This document shows positions 1-8,074 of a stretch of DNA of 36,850 nucleotides, in pieces. How positions within the stretch are numbered: the stretch's first letter is position 1; each line of letters starts with the position of its first letter. The position numbers and the translations under genes are program-made. Source of the DNA: Trichococcus flocculiformis (GTDB lineage: Bacteria; Bacillota; Bacilli; Lactobacillales; Aerococcaceae); NCBI RefSeq assembly GCF_900113645.1, contig NZ_FOQC01000019.1, forward strand, positions 1-36,850, written 5' to 3'. A model generated the notes under the pieces. The model saw only the letters and a program-made list of their open reading frames with translations, ran no database searches and had not been told where the DNA came from.

Positions 1-106
1 GGCCTTCGAGAACCAACTTGACTGCCAGGCAACGCTCGTACAACCGGCGGTTGTCTGTCGTAGTCATCGCTTTTTCCAATTCACGGATTTGGCGTTCTGT
101 TTCCAT
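1..106 (-). CDS. Transposase-like helix-turn-helix protein, N-terminus only (cut by window edge)
   Basis: The reading frame begins at an ATG at 106 on the minus strand, preceded by a good ribosome binding site (GAGGAG, about 8 bases upstream), and runs off the left edge. The visible 35 residues (METERQIRELEK..., then RLYERCLAVKLVLEG) resemble the first helices of IS630-type transposases and related helix-turn-helix proteins, which carry a YERxLAVxLxLEG-like segment before the DNA-binding helices. No catalytic part is visible, so family assignment is an inference from a short segment. It lies downstream of, and on the same strand as, the capsule operon, so an insertion element may border that operon. 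Confidence 0.45.
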   Translation of the reverse strand, partial: METERQIRELEKAMTTTDNRRLYERCLAVKLVLEG

Positions 107-242
107 GTTCCCCACTCCTCAAGTGTTTTCTTTAGTATACGCCTACAGGAGGAAAAACGAATGCAATTTAACTCAATTTATATAGCATGACAATCATAAA
201 CATTGAAAGTAATCTAAGCAATTCAATGCCAATTATTCTATC

Positions 243-278
243 ACTTTTAATACTTTTAATACTTTTAATACTTTTAAT
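243..278. repeat. Short 9-bp tandem repeat (ACTTTTAAT, four copies)
   Basis: Four perfect head-to-tail copies of ACTTTTAAT are followed by a degenerate fifth, in the AT-rich gap just downstream of the last capsule gene. Such a simple repeat can change copy number by slippage. It lies after the stop codon of capG, so it would affect only the 3' end of the operon transcript. No convincing intrinsic terminator was seen here. Confidence 0.8.
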
Positions 279-293
279 ATTTTTATTATTCAT

Positions 294-1418
294 TTATTTT
301 TTCCAAACTACCCTGTTCACAAAGTCTGTATAAGAAAGAATAATACGTAATATTTTATCCGATACATTTGGCATACTGTAATCTGTTACATAACGTAAAG
401 TATTTTTTTCTTGCATTTCCAATACATTCAAGCTCTGCATGATACGTTCAGTATTTAAACCGACCATCATAACACTAGCTTCTTCCATAGCCTCCGGACG
501 TTCATGTGCTTCCCGGATATTTAAAGCTCTGAAACCTAATATAGAAGATTCCTCACTAATTGTACCGCTATCACTCAAAACTGCTTTGGAACGGATTTGC
601 AAATGATTGTAATCATTGAATCCTAAAGGTTTCATCAGTTGCACTTGTGGATGGAATGTAATTCCTTTTTCTTCTATCTTTTTGCGTGTACGTGGGTGGG
701 TGCTGACGATAACAGGCATGTCGTAAGTTTCTGCAATGACATTTAAGCTATTCACCAATCCAATAAAGTTCTTATCTGAATTGATATTTTCTTCACGGTG
801 AGCTGAGACTAGGAAATAGTTATTCTCTTTCAACCCTAAGCGAGCTAGTACGTCAGACTTCGCAATATCTTCTTTACGTGAAGCTAATACTTCAAACATT
901 GGGCTACCAGTCTTTATTATTTGATCTGCAGGCAATCCTTCAGCCAACAAATATTCGCGTGCAATGTCACTGTATGTCAAATTGATGTCTGCAGTATGAT
1001 CTACAATCTTACGATTGGTTTCTTCAGGCACACGTTGGTCAAAGCAACGGTTTCCGGCTTCCATGTGGAAGATTGGAATATGTCTACGTTTTGCTGCAAT
1101 AGCACATAAGCAGCTGTTTGTATCCCCTAGAACTAATAAAGCATCCGGCTCAACTCCTGCCAAAATTGGATCGATTTTTATTAAGATATTTCCGATTGTT
1201 TCAATTGCTGTTCCTGTCGCTGCATCCAGGAAATAATCAGGTTTTTTCAAATGAAAATCTTGAAAAAAGACTTCATTCAACTCATAATCATAATTTTGGC
1301 CAGTATGTACAACAACGTGCTCAATTGCTTCCGATTCTTCTAAACGATTCATCACTGCAGACAAACGGATAATTTCAGGACGCGTCCCTATGACGGTCAT
1401 CACTTTTAATTTCTTCAT
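294..1418 (-). CDS. capG: UDP-N-acetylglucosamine 2-epimerase family, UDP-L-FucNAc synthesis (CapG-like)
   Basis: A 374-residue protein of the non-hydrolysing UDP-GlcNAc 2-epimerase fold (WecB/CapG). It carries the N-terminal VMTVIGTRPEIIRLSAV motif, the HMEAGNR segment, RVPEETNR, and a C-terminal DSGTISEESS nucleotide-binding motif. In S. aureus, CapG is the last of three enzymes (CapE, CapF, CapG) that turn UDP-GlcNAc into UDP-N-acetyl-L-fucosamine for capsule. Here it directly follows capF and capE with a 6-base gap after capF, which supports CapG over a generic WecB. Length matches the family. It is the last gene of the operon; a 9-bp repeat lies just beyond its stop codon. Confidence 0.9.
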   Translation of the reverse strand: MKKLKVMTVIGTRPEIIRLSAVMNRLEESEAIEHVVVHTGQNYDYELNEVFFQDFHLKKPDYFLDAATGTAIETIGNILIKIDPILAGVEPDALLVLGDTNSCLCAIAAKRRHIPIFHMEAGNRCFDQRVPEETNRKIVDHTADINLTYSDIAREYLLAEGLPADQIIKTGSPMFEVLASRKEDIAKSDVLARLGLKENNYFLVSAHREENINSDKNFIGLVNSLNVIAETYDMPVIVSTHPRTRKKIEEKGITFHPQVQLMKPLGFNDYNHLQIRSKAVLSDSGTISEESSILGFRALNIREAHERPEAMEEASVMMVGLNTERIMQSLNVLEMQEKNTLRYVTDYSMPNVSDKILRIILSYTDFVNRVVWKK

Positions 1419-1424
1419 CTATAT

Positions 1425-2534
1425 TTAAACCTCCAAATAATATGTATCGGGTATCTCTGGATCAAATGCTTCATTAACCCACATGACTGTGACCATATCG
1501 CTCTCTCCGATATTTTCGATATTATGCGTATATCCTACAGGAATATCCACAACTTCCATTTTGTCGCCGCTTACGAAGTACTCAATCACTTTATCGGAAT
1601 TTAAATTGCGGAAACGGATCACACCTGTTCCGCTGACAACCAAAAACTTTTCGTTTTTCGTATGATGCCAGTGGTTGCCTTTTGTAATGCCCGGTTTGGA
1701 AATATTCACAGACACTTGCCCACGATCGGGAGTACGTATAATTTCTGTAAAGGAACCTCGTTGGTCAACATTCATCTTTAATGGATAAGAGAACTGGTCT
1801 TCTGGTAAATAACTTAAGTAAGTGCTATATAATTTCTTGGTAAAAGCATCCACCATATTAGGAATCGAACGTTCTTCTCGGCTTACTTTAAAAGATTCCA
1901 GCAGGGTAACAATATCACCCAATTTAATGGTATGTACCGTTGGCACCTCACAGATATTCCCTTGGCGATTCTCTTTCCCATCCAAAGCACGAGTTAATTC
2001 TTTTACAACATCATCAATATATACTAAATTCAGCATAACTTCCGGATCGTTTACCATTATCGGCAAATCATGCGTGATATTATGGCAAAAGGTTGCTACC
2101 GCACTATTGTAGTTGGGACGGCACCATTTACCGAATACATTCGGAAAACGATAAATCAAAACGTCAGCACCAGTTTCATTACTAAAAGCTTTCAATAAGT
2201 CTTCGCCTGCTTTTTTACTTTCACCATACGGATTGCTTAATTCAGCTTGAATTGATGAAGAAATCATAACCGAGCAGCTATTGTTATGCTTTTTTAAAGT
2301 AGCCAACAAGGTCGATGTGAATCCAAAATTTCCCATCATAAACTCTGCTTCGGTTTCAGGCCGATTCACTCCCGCTAAGTGAAAAACAAAATCGGCTTTC
2401 TCACAATAAGAATCTAATAATGATACATCTGTATCTCTATCGTAAGATAAAATTTCATGCTCTGTCGTTGCTTCCAATTCAGCAATTAGATTCTTGCCAA
2501 TGAAGCCATTGGATCCAGTAACTAAAACCTTCAT
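1425..2534 (-). CDS. capF: CapF-type bifunctional reductase/cupin epimerase of UDP-L-FucNAc synthesis
   Basis: CapF (FnlB) has two domains: an N-terminal SDR-type reductase and a C-terminal cupin epimerase. Both are visible. The protein opens MKVLVTGSNGFIGKNLIAEL (Rossmann GxxGxxG) and has NPYGESKKAGED where the SDR YxxxK sits. The C-terminal third holds the cupin signature GNHWHHTKNEKFLVVSG with metal-binding histidines. A start 12 bases upstream is possible, but AAAGGA lies correctly spaced before the ATG at 2534. That ATG overlaps the capE stop codon (TAATG), indicating translational coupling. The resulting 369 residues match S. aureus CapF length. It acts on the CapE product and passes it to CapG. 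Confidence 0.92.
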   Translation of the reverse strand: MKVLVTGSNGFIGKNLIAELEATTEHEILSYDRDTDVSLLDSYCEKADFVFHLAGVNRPETEAEFMMGNFGFTSTLLATLKKHNNSCSVMISSSIQAELSNPYGESKKAGEDLLKAFSNETGADVLIYRFPNVFGKWCRPNYNSAVATFCHNITHDLPIMVNDPEVMLNLVYIDDVVKELTRALDGKENRQGNICEVPTVHTIKLGDIVTLLESFKVSREERSIPNMVDAFTKKLYSTYLSYLPEDQFSYPLKMNVDQRGSFTEIIRTPDRGQVSVNISKPGITKGNHWHHTKNEKFLVVSGTGVIRFRNLNSDKVIEYFVSGDKMEVVDIPVGYTHNIENIGESDMVTVMWVNEAFDPEIPDTYYLEV

Positions 2535-3553
2535 TAAGCATTCCATCCTTTTAATTCTTTTTGTATGTAATCAAGTTTCAATAATTTCTCTAACATACCT
2601 TCAACGGTCAATTGATCCGTATTATCTGAGTTATATTCATCTAAATGAACAGCTTCCTGGCTTCCCTCTTCAAAGAATTTACCATAGTTCAAGTCACGTT
2701 TGTCAGACGGTACCCGGTAAAATCCACCCATATCGATTGCATGAGCTGCTTCTTCTTTTGTCAGCAAAGATTCATACATTTTTTCACCATGACGAATGCC
2801 CATGCTCTCAACTGGCAGATTCGTGCCGAATACTTTTTGGACAGCTTCAACTAATGTATTGATAGTGGCAGCTGGTGCCTTTTGCACCATGATATCCCCT
2901 TGTTCTGCATTCTCAAACGCAAACATAACTAAATCAACAGCTTCTTCCAAACTCATCATAAAACGAGTCATTGATCCTTCTGTTACTGTCAATGGTTTTT
3001 CTTTTTTTAACTGCTCTACGAATAAAGGAATAACACTACCGCGTGAAGCCATTACGTTTCCGTAACGGGTGCCGCAAATCAACGTTTTTTCCGGATCCAC
3101 ATTGCGTGATTTTGCTACAAATACTTTTTCCATCATCGCTTTAGAAGTACCCATGGCATTAATTGGATAGGCAGCTTTATCTGTTGATAAACAGATTACT
3201 TTTTTGACTCCTGCTTCAATAGCAGCAGTTAAAACATTATCTGTTCCTAAGACATTTGTCTTTACAGCTTCCATCGGAAAGAACTCACAAGAAGGTACTT
3301 GTTTTAGTGCAGCTGCATGGAATATATAATCTACGCCATACATTGCATTTCGAACACTGTTCACATCGCGAACGTCTCCGATATAGAATTTTATTTTTGG
3401 ATTGTTGTATTTTTTACGCATATCATCCTGTTTTTTTTCATCACGTGAGAAAATACGGATTTCCTTCAGTTCTGTATCTAAAAATTTCTTTAATACCGCA
3501 TTTCCGAATGAACCTGTTCCACCTGTAATCAATAACGTTTTGTTAGTAAACAT
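2534..3553 (-). CDS. capE: UDP-GlcNAc 4,6-dehydratase/5-epimerase, CapE-like
   Basis: A 339-residue short-chain dehydrogenase of the FlaA1/CapE group. It shows the dinucleotide motif LITGGTGSFGNAVLKKFL, the acidic GDVRDVNSV segment, and STDKAAYPINAMGTSK. In that last motif Met replaces the usual SDR tyrosine before the catalytic lysine, as is typical of this dehydratase group. CapE converts UDP-GlcNAc to a 4-keto-6-deoxy sugar by dehydration with C5 inversion, the first committed step to UDP-L-FucNAc. The stop codon overlaps the capF start by one base. The gene sits between a FucNAc-transferase-like gene and capF. Confidence 0.93.
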   Translation of the reverse strand: MFTNKTLLITGGTGSFGNAVLKKFLDTELKEIRIFSRDEKKQDDMRKKYNNPKIKFYIGDVRDVNSVRNAMYGVDYIFHAAALKQVPSCEFFPMEAVKTNVLGTDNVLTAAIEAGVKKVICLSTDKAAYPINAMGTSKAMMEKVFVAKSRNVDPEKTLICGTRYGNVMASRGSVIPLFVEQLKKEKPLTVTEGSMTRFMMSLEEAVDLVMFAFENAEQGDIMVQKAPAATINTLVEAVQKVFGTNLPVESMGIRHGEKMYESLLTKEEAAHAIDMGGFYRVPSDKRDLNYGKFFEEGSQEAVHLDEYNSDNTDQLTVEGMLEKLLKLDYIQKELKGWNA

Positions 3554-3558
3554 ATTTT

Positions 3559-4788
3559 TTATACCTCCAATAAGTTCTTTGTAAAAGTTCTATCCATTTC
3601 ATTCATTAATAACGACTTTTTAAAATTTTCATCGTAATAAGATTTAGCTTTTGTTCCTATACCTGCTATTTTCTCAGAAGGCATTTCTAAATATTCCAAA
3701 ATCCCTTTTGCAAGGGCAAGGGCATCTCCCGACGGCACACATATTCCACATTCGGATTCGAGTATGATAGTGCTTGTTTCTCCATCTGCAGCAGCAAGGA
3801 TTGGCTTCCCGCATGCCATGTAAGACTGAAGTTTTGCAGGAATTGTCTTTGAGAATAAAGGGTCTTTAATCAGTGAGAGAAAAGCAACGTCACTAGACGC
3901 GAGAATATCAGGGATTTTCTCAGGTTTCTGTTTGCCGACAAAGTGAAACATGTCAGTCACTTCATTATCTGTGATATTCTGTTTAAACTTCTCTTTGTAC
4001 CTGCCATCGCCAACAATATTAAACGTGACATTATCAACTTGATAATCTTCTTTTAAGATTTTTGCAGCCTCTACTAATATATCCAAGCCTTGTGCTTGAC
4101 CTATATTACCGGTAAATGTGATGTTTAAATTATCAACGTTTGGTATTTCTTCAATATTTTGCTTTTCAACAGGAACGTAGAAGTCTTCCGCGTACTGCGG
4201 CCAATAATTAACTTTTACCTTATCGACACCTCTGGAAATGATTGCTTCCACAAAACTACGCGAGGTTGTAAAAATTCCTGTACTGTTTTTATAAATGTAA
4301 TCGACCATTTTTCCAATGGCGTTGATAATTGTTTTGTTCTTAATTCCAGTGATTATTTCTACATTTTCAGGCCACAGATCTTGCACATATATGTAGCACG
4401 GTATATTTCTTCTTTTTGATAGCCACACACCAGGTAAGGCCTGGGTCATGGGTGATACCTCGAAAATAAACACATTATCTGGTTTTAACTCCGTAAATAA
4501 TTGCCAAAAAAAGCCCGAAACAACGAATGAGGCATAATTTAGTGCCAACATCAATGAATTATTTCCTCTTGGTACAATAGGTAGTCTGATGATTTCAATT
4601 CCACGATAAGTTTGTTTATTCTGTTTGAATACACCAAATCCATCGTAAAACTTCCCTTGTGGATAATTTGGAATACCAGTGACTACTGTAACCTTATATC
4701 CTCTTTTTACCCACTCTTCACAAATATCGTTAATACGGAATTGCTCTGGGAAAAAGTATTGAGAAATGACGAGAATATGTTTTTCCAA
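3559..4788 (-). CDS. GT4 glycosyltransferase, probable FucNAc transferase (CapL/WbuB-like)
   Basis: About 409 residues with the GT-B two-domain layout. The N-terminal domain opens EKHILVISQYFFPEQFRINDI; the C-terminal GT4 domain includes NITFTGNIGQAQGLDIL, FNIVGDGRYKEKF and a GKPILAAADGET acceptor loop. The opening is typical of WbuB/CapL-type transferases that add L-FucNAc to a lipid-linked sugar; this specificity is inferred from the adjacent capE-F-G genes. Two in-frame TTG codons could start it (4794 and 4788). AAAGGGTGG ends immediately before 4794 but is 6 bases before 4788, so 4788 is preferred. An ATG start is absent, so translation may be weak. Confidence 0.82.
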   Translation of the reverse strand: MEKHILVISQYFFPEQFRINDICEEWVKRGYKVTVVTGIPNYPQGKFYDGFGVFKQNKQTYRGIEIIRLPIVPRGNNSLMLALNYASFVVSGFFWQLFTELKPDNVFIFEVSPMTQALPGVWLSKRRNIPCYIYVQDLWPENVEIITGIKNKTIINAIGKMVDYIYKNSTGIFTTSRSFVEAIISRGVDKVKVNYWPQYAEDFYVPVEKQNIEEIPNVDNLNITFTGNIGQAQGLDILVEAAKILKEDYQVDNVTFNIVGDGRYKEKFKQNITDNEVTDMFHFVGKQKPEKIPDILASSDVAFLSLIKDPLFSKTIPAKLQSYMACGKPILAAADGETSTIILESECGICVPSGDALALAKGILEYLEMPSEKIAGIGTKAKSYYDENFKKSLLMNEMDRTFTKNLLEV

Positions 4789-4801
4789 GTACAACCACCC
4801 T

Positions 4802-5665
4802 TTAATTCTCAGTATTTATTATTGATGCCTTTAAATCATTTAATTGGTAATCATATTTATACGTTGAAATATCCTGTGAATAAAGCAAACTTCCGAACAC
4901 TTTATTAACGACATTCACTTTTCCGCCCAAACCAACCAATACTGGATTAAAAAGTTTTGTCAACCTAATTTTTTTGCCTTTTACGTCAGCTATAATCTTG
5001 ACCATTTCAGCAGTCTTAATGTATTCACGATTTTGTGGGAAGAATACACCATTCTCTGAATGTTCGATCATCAATCGGATAAATTCAGTCAAATTATCGA
5101 TATGGAGCATGCTCCGTTTGTTTTCTATATTCGGAAATACAGGCGTGATTTTCGCGAACTTAGCCAGAAGCGGATAGTTACCTTTTGAGTCTTTACCGTA
5201 TATCATCGGCGGACGGATAACGACGACATTAAATCCGTCCGACTGTAGTGGAAGGATTCCCTGTTCCGCTTGTAGCTTGCTATTCCCGTAGAAATTGATT
5301 GGCTCCGGTACAGTATCTCTCGTGATGATTTTAGTCTCACCAATTTTACTGCTTGCTCCATAAACAATCATGCTGCTCATGAAAATGAATTGCTTGACGC
5401 CTTCAGCCTTAGCTTTTTGAGCAACTTCAATGGTGAGGTCCCTGTTAACTTTGTAGTATAGTTCTTCTTGATCTGCTTTCGCATCTTGGTGGGCAATGCC
5501 CGCTACATGAAAAATCGTGTCATACGGAGAAAAATCAATTTCTTTCCATTCACCATTTCTCGTCTCAACGTTATCCACATGATATTCTTCAGGCCATTGT
5601 GCGACCCATTTTTCAAAAGAGGTGCCAATATAGCTATTGGCACCTGTAATCAATATTCTCTTCAT
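4802..5665 (-). CDS. NAD-dependent sugar-nucleotide epimerase/reductase (CapN-like)
   Basis: A 287-residue extended SDR protein: RILITGANSYIGTSFEKW (NAD-binding glycines), FHVAGIAHQDAK, the serine of FIFMSSMIVYG, and a catalytic NFYGNSKLQAEQ (YxxxK). It resembles CapN and related 4-ketoreductases, which in S. aureus reduce a UDP-4-keto-6-deoxy sugar (made by CapD) to UDP-D-FucNAc, the substrate of the CapM initiating transferase. It lies 2 bases after the capM-like gene, fitting that partnership. No capD-like dehydratase is present in this window, so its substrate must come from a gene elsewhere or from another route. Exact substrate is inferred. Confidence 0.8.
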   Translation of the reverse strand: MKRILITGANSYIGTSFEKWVAQWPEEYHVDNVETRNGEWKEIDFSPYDTIFHVAGIAHQDAKADQEELYYKVNRDLTIEVAQKAKAEGVKQFIFMSSMIVYGASSKIGETKIITRDTVPEPINFYGNSKLQAEQGILPLQSDGFNVVVIRPPMIYGKDSKGNYPLLAKFAKITPVFPNIENKRSMLHIDNLTEFIRLMIEHSENGVFFPQNREYIKTAEMVKIIADVKGKKIRLTKLFNPVLVGLGGKVNVVNKVFGSLLYSQDISTYKYDYQLNDLKASIINTEN

Positions 5666-5667
5666 AC

Positions 5668-6282
5668 CTATTGATTACCTCCTTCATTAAGTGCACCAGT
5701 ACCGCCCTCAATAACGCCATCGCTTTTCAGAACACTAGTGATTGTTCCGACAAAACATTTTACATCGAAAGCGAAATTCATTTTTTGAATGTACTCTCCA
5801 TCCAACTCAGATTTGACAGTAATTGGCAACTCATCACGGCCGTTGATTTGGGCCCAACCGGTCAAGCCAGGGCGCACATCATTCGCTTTGTATTTGTCTC
5901 TTTCAGCAATCAGATCGTATTGATTCCACAAGGCAGGGCGCGGTCCGATGATGGCCATTTCTCCTTTGATGATGTTAAAGATTTGCGGCAATTCATCCAA
6001 GCTTGTTTTTCTAAGAAATTTTCCGACTTTTGTGATGTACTGATCAGGATTCCCTAATAGGTGTGTTGGTGTATCTTTTGGTGTGTCGATACGCATCGTA
6101 CGGAACTTCAAGATATTGAAGTGGGTTTTGTTGATGCCGACTCTCTTTTGTTTGAAGAAGATAGGTCCCGGTGTATCTAATTTTATTGCAATAAATAAAA
6201 TTAAGAACACTGGCGATAAAATGACTGCGGCCAATACCGAAAGAACAAGATCAATCACTCTTTTTGCCTTCAAATATTTCAT
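5668..6282 (-). CDS. capM: Undecaprenyl-phosphate sugar-1-phosphate transferase, capsule initiation (CapM-like)
   Basis: A 204-residue bacterial sugar transferase (short monotopic PGT family). Residues about 9-32 form one hydrophobic segment (IDLVLSVLAAVILSPVFLIL). They are followed by the family motifs GPIFFKQKRVG, ILKFRTM, TSLDELPQ (catalytic Asp-Glu), IIGPRPAL and VRPGLTGWAQING. It transfers sugar-1-phosphate to undecaprenyl phosphate at the membrane, starting the repeat unit. In S. aureus type 5/8 capsule the CapM substrate is UDP-D-FucNAc. Here it is the first gene of the operon, with an upstream AGGGGTGC as ribosome binding site and 2 bases before the capN-like gene. Confidence 0.9.
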   Translation of the reverse strand: MKYLKAKRVIDLVLSVLAAVILSPVFLILFIAIKLDTPGPIFFKQKRVGINKTHFNILKFRTMRIDTPKDTPTHLLGNPDQYITKVGKFLRKTSLDELPQIFNIIKGEMAIIGPRPALWNQYDLIAERDKYKANDVRPGLTGWAQINGRDELPITVKSELDGEYIQKMNFAFDVKCFVGTITSVLKSDGVIEGGTGALNEGGNQ

Positions 6283-6739
6283 AAAGCACCCCTATAATTA
6301 TTTTTTTCTTCTTATAATTGTCGCTAAGATATAATCATATAAAGAAAATATCTTTCAGTATTTGTTATGATAACATTTCTACAACCATTTTTGCACAAAA
6401 ATCGAAGTTTTTTTGAAGTTTTACTTAAAATTTACTTTTAAAAGCCGAATGATAAGAAAGCAAACGAATTCATTGTGACTAAAGTATGAATTCACGCTAT
6501 TCCAACCTTTTGTTTTTGATTACGAAAACTATAATAAAAGTTGAATTACGATTTAGTATTTTTAAGAATACCACTATTATTTAATGTTCTGCATTCTATA
6601 AATCCCCGATTAAGACTCTTGCTTTGTTAGTTCTTCCTTGCAATCCGTACCCTCTATTATAATCCTTTTCTGACAGATTTTTTATTTTATATTCCAATAG
6701 TCATAATTTCAGATAACACTTTTCCGTAACGCTTGTTAC

Positions 6740-6900
6740 CTCCGGTTAAGATAGCTCCGACGGAGATGCGCTGTTTGCGAGTCGGTCTCCTACGGTCAAC
6801 AGCAGCTCGGCGGAGGTGGGTAGCTAGTGCAGCCTGTCTCCGGAGGTATATGTCTTTATCGGAGGTGGCATGATGATCCAGCTACGGAGCCATATTTAAA
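6740..6900. repeat. CTCCG/CGGAG hairpin block, degenerate member of the intergenic repeat family
   Basis: CTCCG-type anchors occur at 6740, 6787 and 6838, spaced 47 and 51 bases, each followed within about 30 bases by a CGGAG-type partner. The spacing matches the roughly 50-base hairpin rhythm of the large arrays at 20.6-29.9 kb, although loops and spacers differ. No ORF or terminator T-run is associated. Confidence 0.6.
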
Positions 6901-7294
6901 ACGAGGCTATTTAAAAGCCAATCCAGCTTTACTTACACACAAGGCTTGACTGACTTTTTTACTGATTTTCCCGACATCTTGCAGTGTCCATCTTTGGGTA
7001 AGTTTAGTCTTAATATCTGATTGTAATAGCTTCACTCAATTGAGTGATTTGAGGATAAATACCCTATCCATGTATTTGTTTGTTAACCAATAATGTGTCG
7101 TGTATGAGAATATGTGAAAAACCATATTATTACGGTGTTATCTATTTTTCTTTTGATCTCAAAAAGACATATTTGAAAACGGCAAGCAATATACACATAA
7201 CTTTATTTTTCACTTACTATTACAGTTGGCACAAACTGATCACCTCTTGAAAGGCTGTAAGCAAGAGGGCAGCTGGCATTTTCACCCTACTGTA

Positions 7295-7375
7295 CTCCGA
7301 TAAACAGCATCTTTACCGTAACTGCGTAGCTGATGCGAGCAGTGTGCTCCGACGAACCCCCGCTTCGTCGGAGGT
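7295..7375. repeat. CTCCG/CGGAG hairpin pair
   Basis: Anchors at 7295 and 7347 (52 bases apart). The second forms a hairpin, CTCCGACGA paired with TCGTCGGAG at 7347-7373, around a short CCCCCGCT-type loop. It is a small outlying block of the same hairpin family, located between the capsule operon and yhcH. Confidence 0.6.
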
Positions 7376-7492
7376 GGCCATAGGTGCAGCACGCTTCCCA
7401 GTTGCGACAGAAATCTCAACAATGCGTTGAAAGCCTATTCAATCGAAGGAATCTGCCCTATACTGGTACTATTGATTCACAATCGAACGGAT

Positions 7493-7508
7493 GGAGGAAT
7501 TTTTTCAT
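7493..7508 (+). promoter_or_regulatory. Stranded ribosome binding site and first two start-codon bases of yhcH
   Basis: GGAGG at 7493-7497, nine spacer bases, then AT at 7507-7508, directly before the IS left end. Joined to G9305 across the element, this rebuilds ATG followed by ATC ATT GAT GCA TTG GCA AAT ATG in frame with yhcH. The last five bases, TTCAT, are therefore also the left target/TAM sequence of the IS element. Confidence 0.8.
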
Positions 7509-7537
7509 AAAGGGCGTCAGCGAAAAAACCTCCGGTT

Positions 7538-7975
7538 TCAACCGGGGGATGAATCGCGCCTCGGACGCCCACTGTTGTAGTCTGTCAGTTGGTTTTGTAC
7601 GTATTCCAGTACAATCGCTTGGGATACGTCCCCTACAGTACTGGCAAAATAGCTTCCCGACCATAGTGCACCACCCCATAAAAGCTCTTTCGTCGCAGGG
7701 AACTGTTTGAACCATTCCCGTGCGGACGGGCCTTTCAATGCCTTCATGACGGAACTAATGGAGTTGTGCGGCGGAAACGAGACCACCATGTGAATGTGGT
7801 CGGCAACTACTTCCATTTCGAAAATAGTTATATCATTGCGTTCTGCGATTTCCCGCAGGATGCTTTTCATCGCTTGGCGACTAGCTTCATCAATGAAAAT
7901 CGGTTTGCGGTATTTCGTCACCCACACCAAATGATAGGTTGTCCGATAGACATTCGTCCTTGTTTTAATAAACAT
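7538..7975 (-). CDS. tnpA: IS200/IS605 family HUH transposase TnpA (Y1)
   Basis: A 145-residue Y1 transposase. The HUH motif is H60-I-H62 in VVADHIHMVVSF, and the likely nucleophile is Y125 in IVLEYVQNQ. The start TNVYRTTYHLVWVTKYRKP is standard for the family. An upstream in-frame ATG at 8026 exists, but GGGGGA lies 6 bases before the ATG at 7975, and the shorter form has the usual length. It makes single-strand cuts at the element ends and moves the circular single-strand form. It diverges from tnpB with 99 bases between the starts. All expected catalytic residues are present, so the element could be active. Confidence 0.92.
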   Translation of the reverse strand: MFIKTRTNVYRTTYHLVWVTKYRKPIFIDEASRQAMKSILREIAERNDITIFEMEVVADHIHMVVSFPPHNSISSVMKALKGPSAREWFKQFPATKELLWGGALWSGSYFASTVGDVSQAIVLEYVQNQLTDYNSGRPRRDSSPG

Positions 7976-8014
7976 GTGTATTCCCCCTAAAGTTGAAAAT
8001 ACGATTCCATAAGC

Positions 8015-8043
8015 TTTTAAAAGCATATCATATGTGTTATAAT
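8015..8043 (+). promoter_or_regulatory. Promoter of tnpB
   Basis: An extended -10 (TG-T-TATAAT, hexamer at 8038-8043) with a weak TTTTAA 17 bases upstream. The tnpB ATG follows at 8075, with AGAGG as ribosome binding site. Confidence 0.6.
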
Positions 8044-8074
8044 TAGTGTATCACATAAGAGGATGTGAAACAAC

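Larger units (their letters stand above)
6283..7492. other. Gene-poor intergenic region upstream of the capsule operon
   Basis: About 1.2 kb without a convincing gene. The first 400 bases are strongly AT-rich and presumably hold the capsule promoter; several TATAAT-like hexamers occur, but no single -35/-10 pair stands out. A perfect 14-bp palindrome (CACTCAATTGAGTG) lies at 7033-7046. GC-rich CTCCG/CGGAG hairpin blocks sit at about 6740-6900 and 7295-7375. The last part leads to the ribosome binding site that originally served yhcH. Confidence 0.6.

Noticed and set aside
7538-7975. TnpA as a REP-associated tyrosine transposase (RAYT) that spreads the hairpin arrays.
   Set aside because: The protein has the short form and HUH/Y1 arrangement of ordinary IS200/IS605 TnpA, sits inside a complete element with its own ends, and those ends do not match the CTCCG hairpin units beyond GC-rich pairing.
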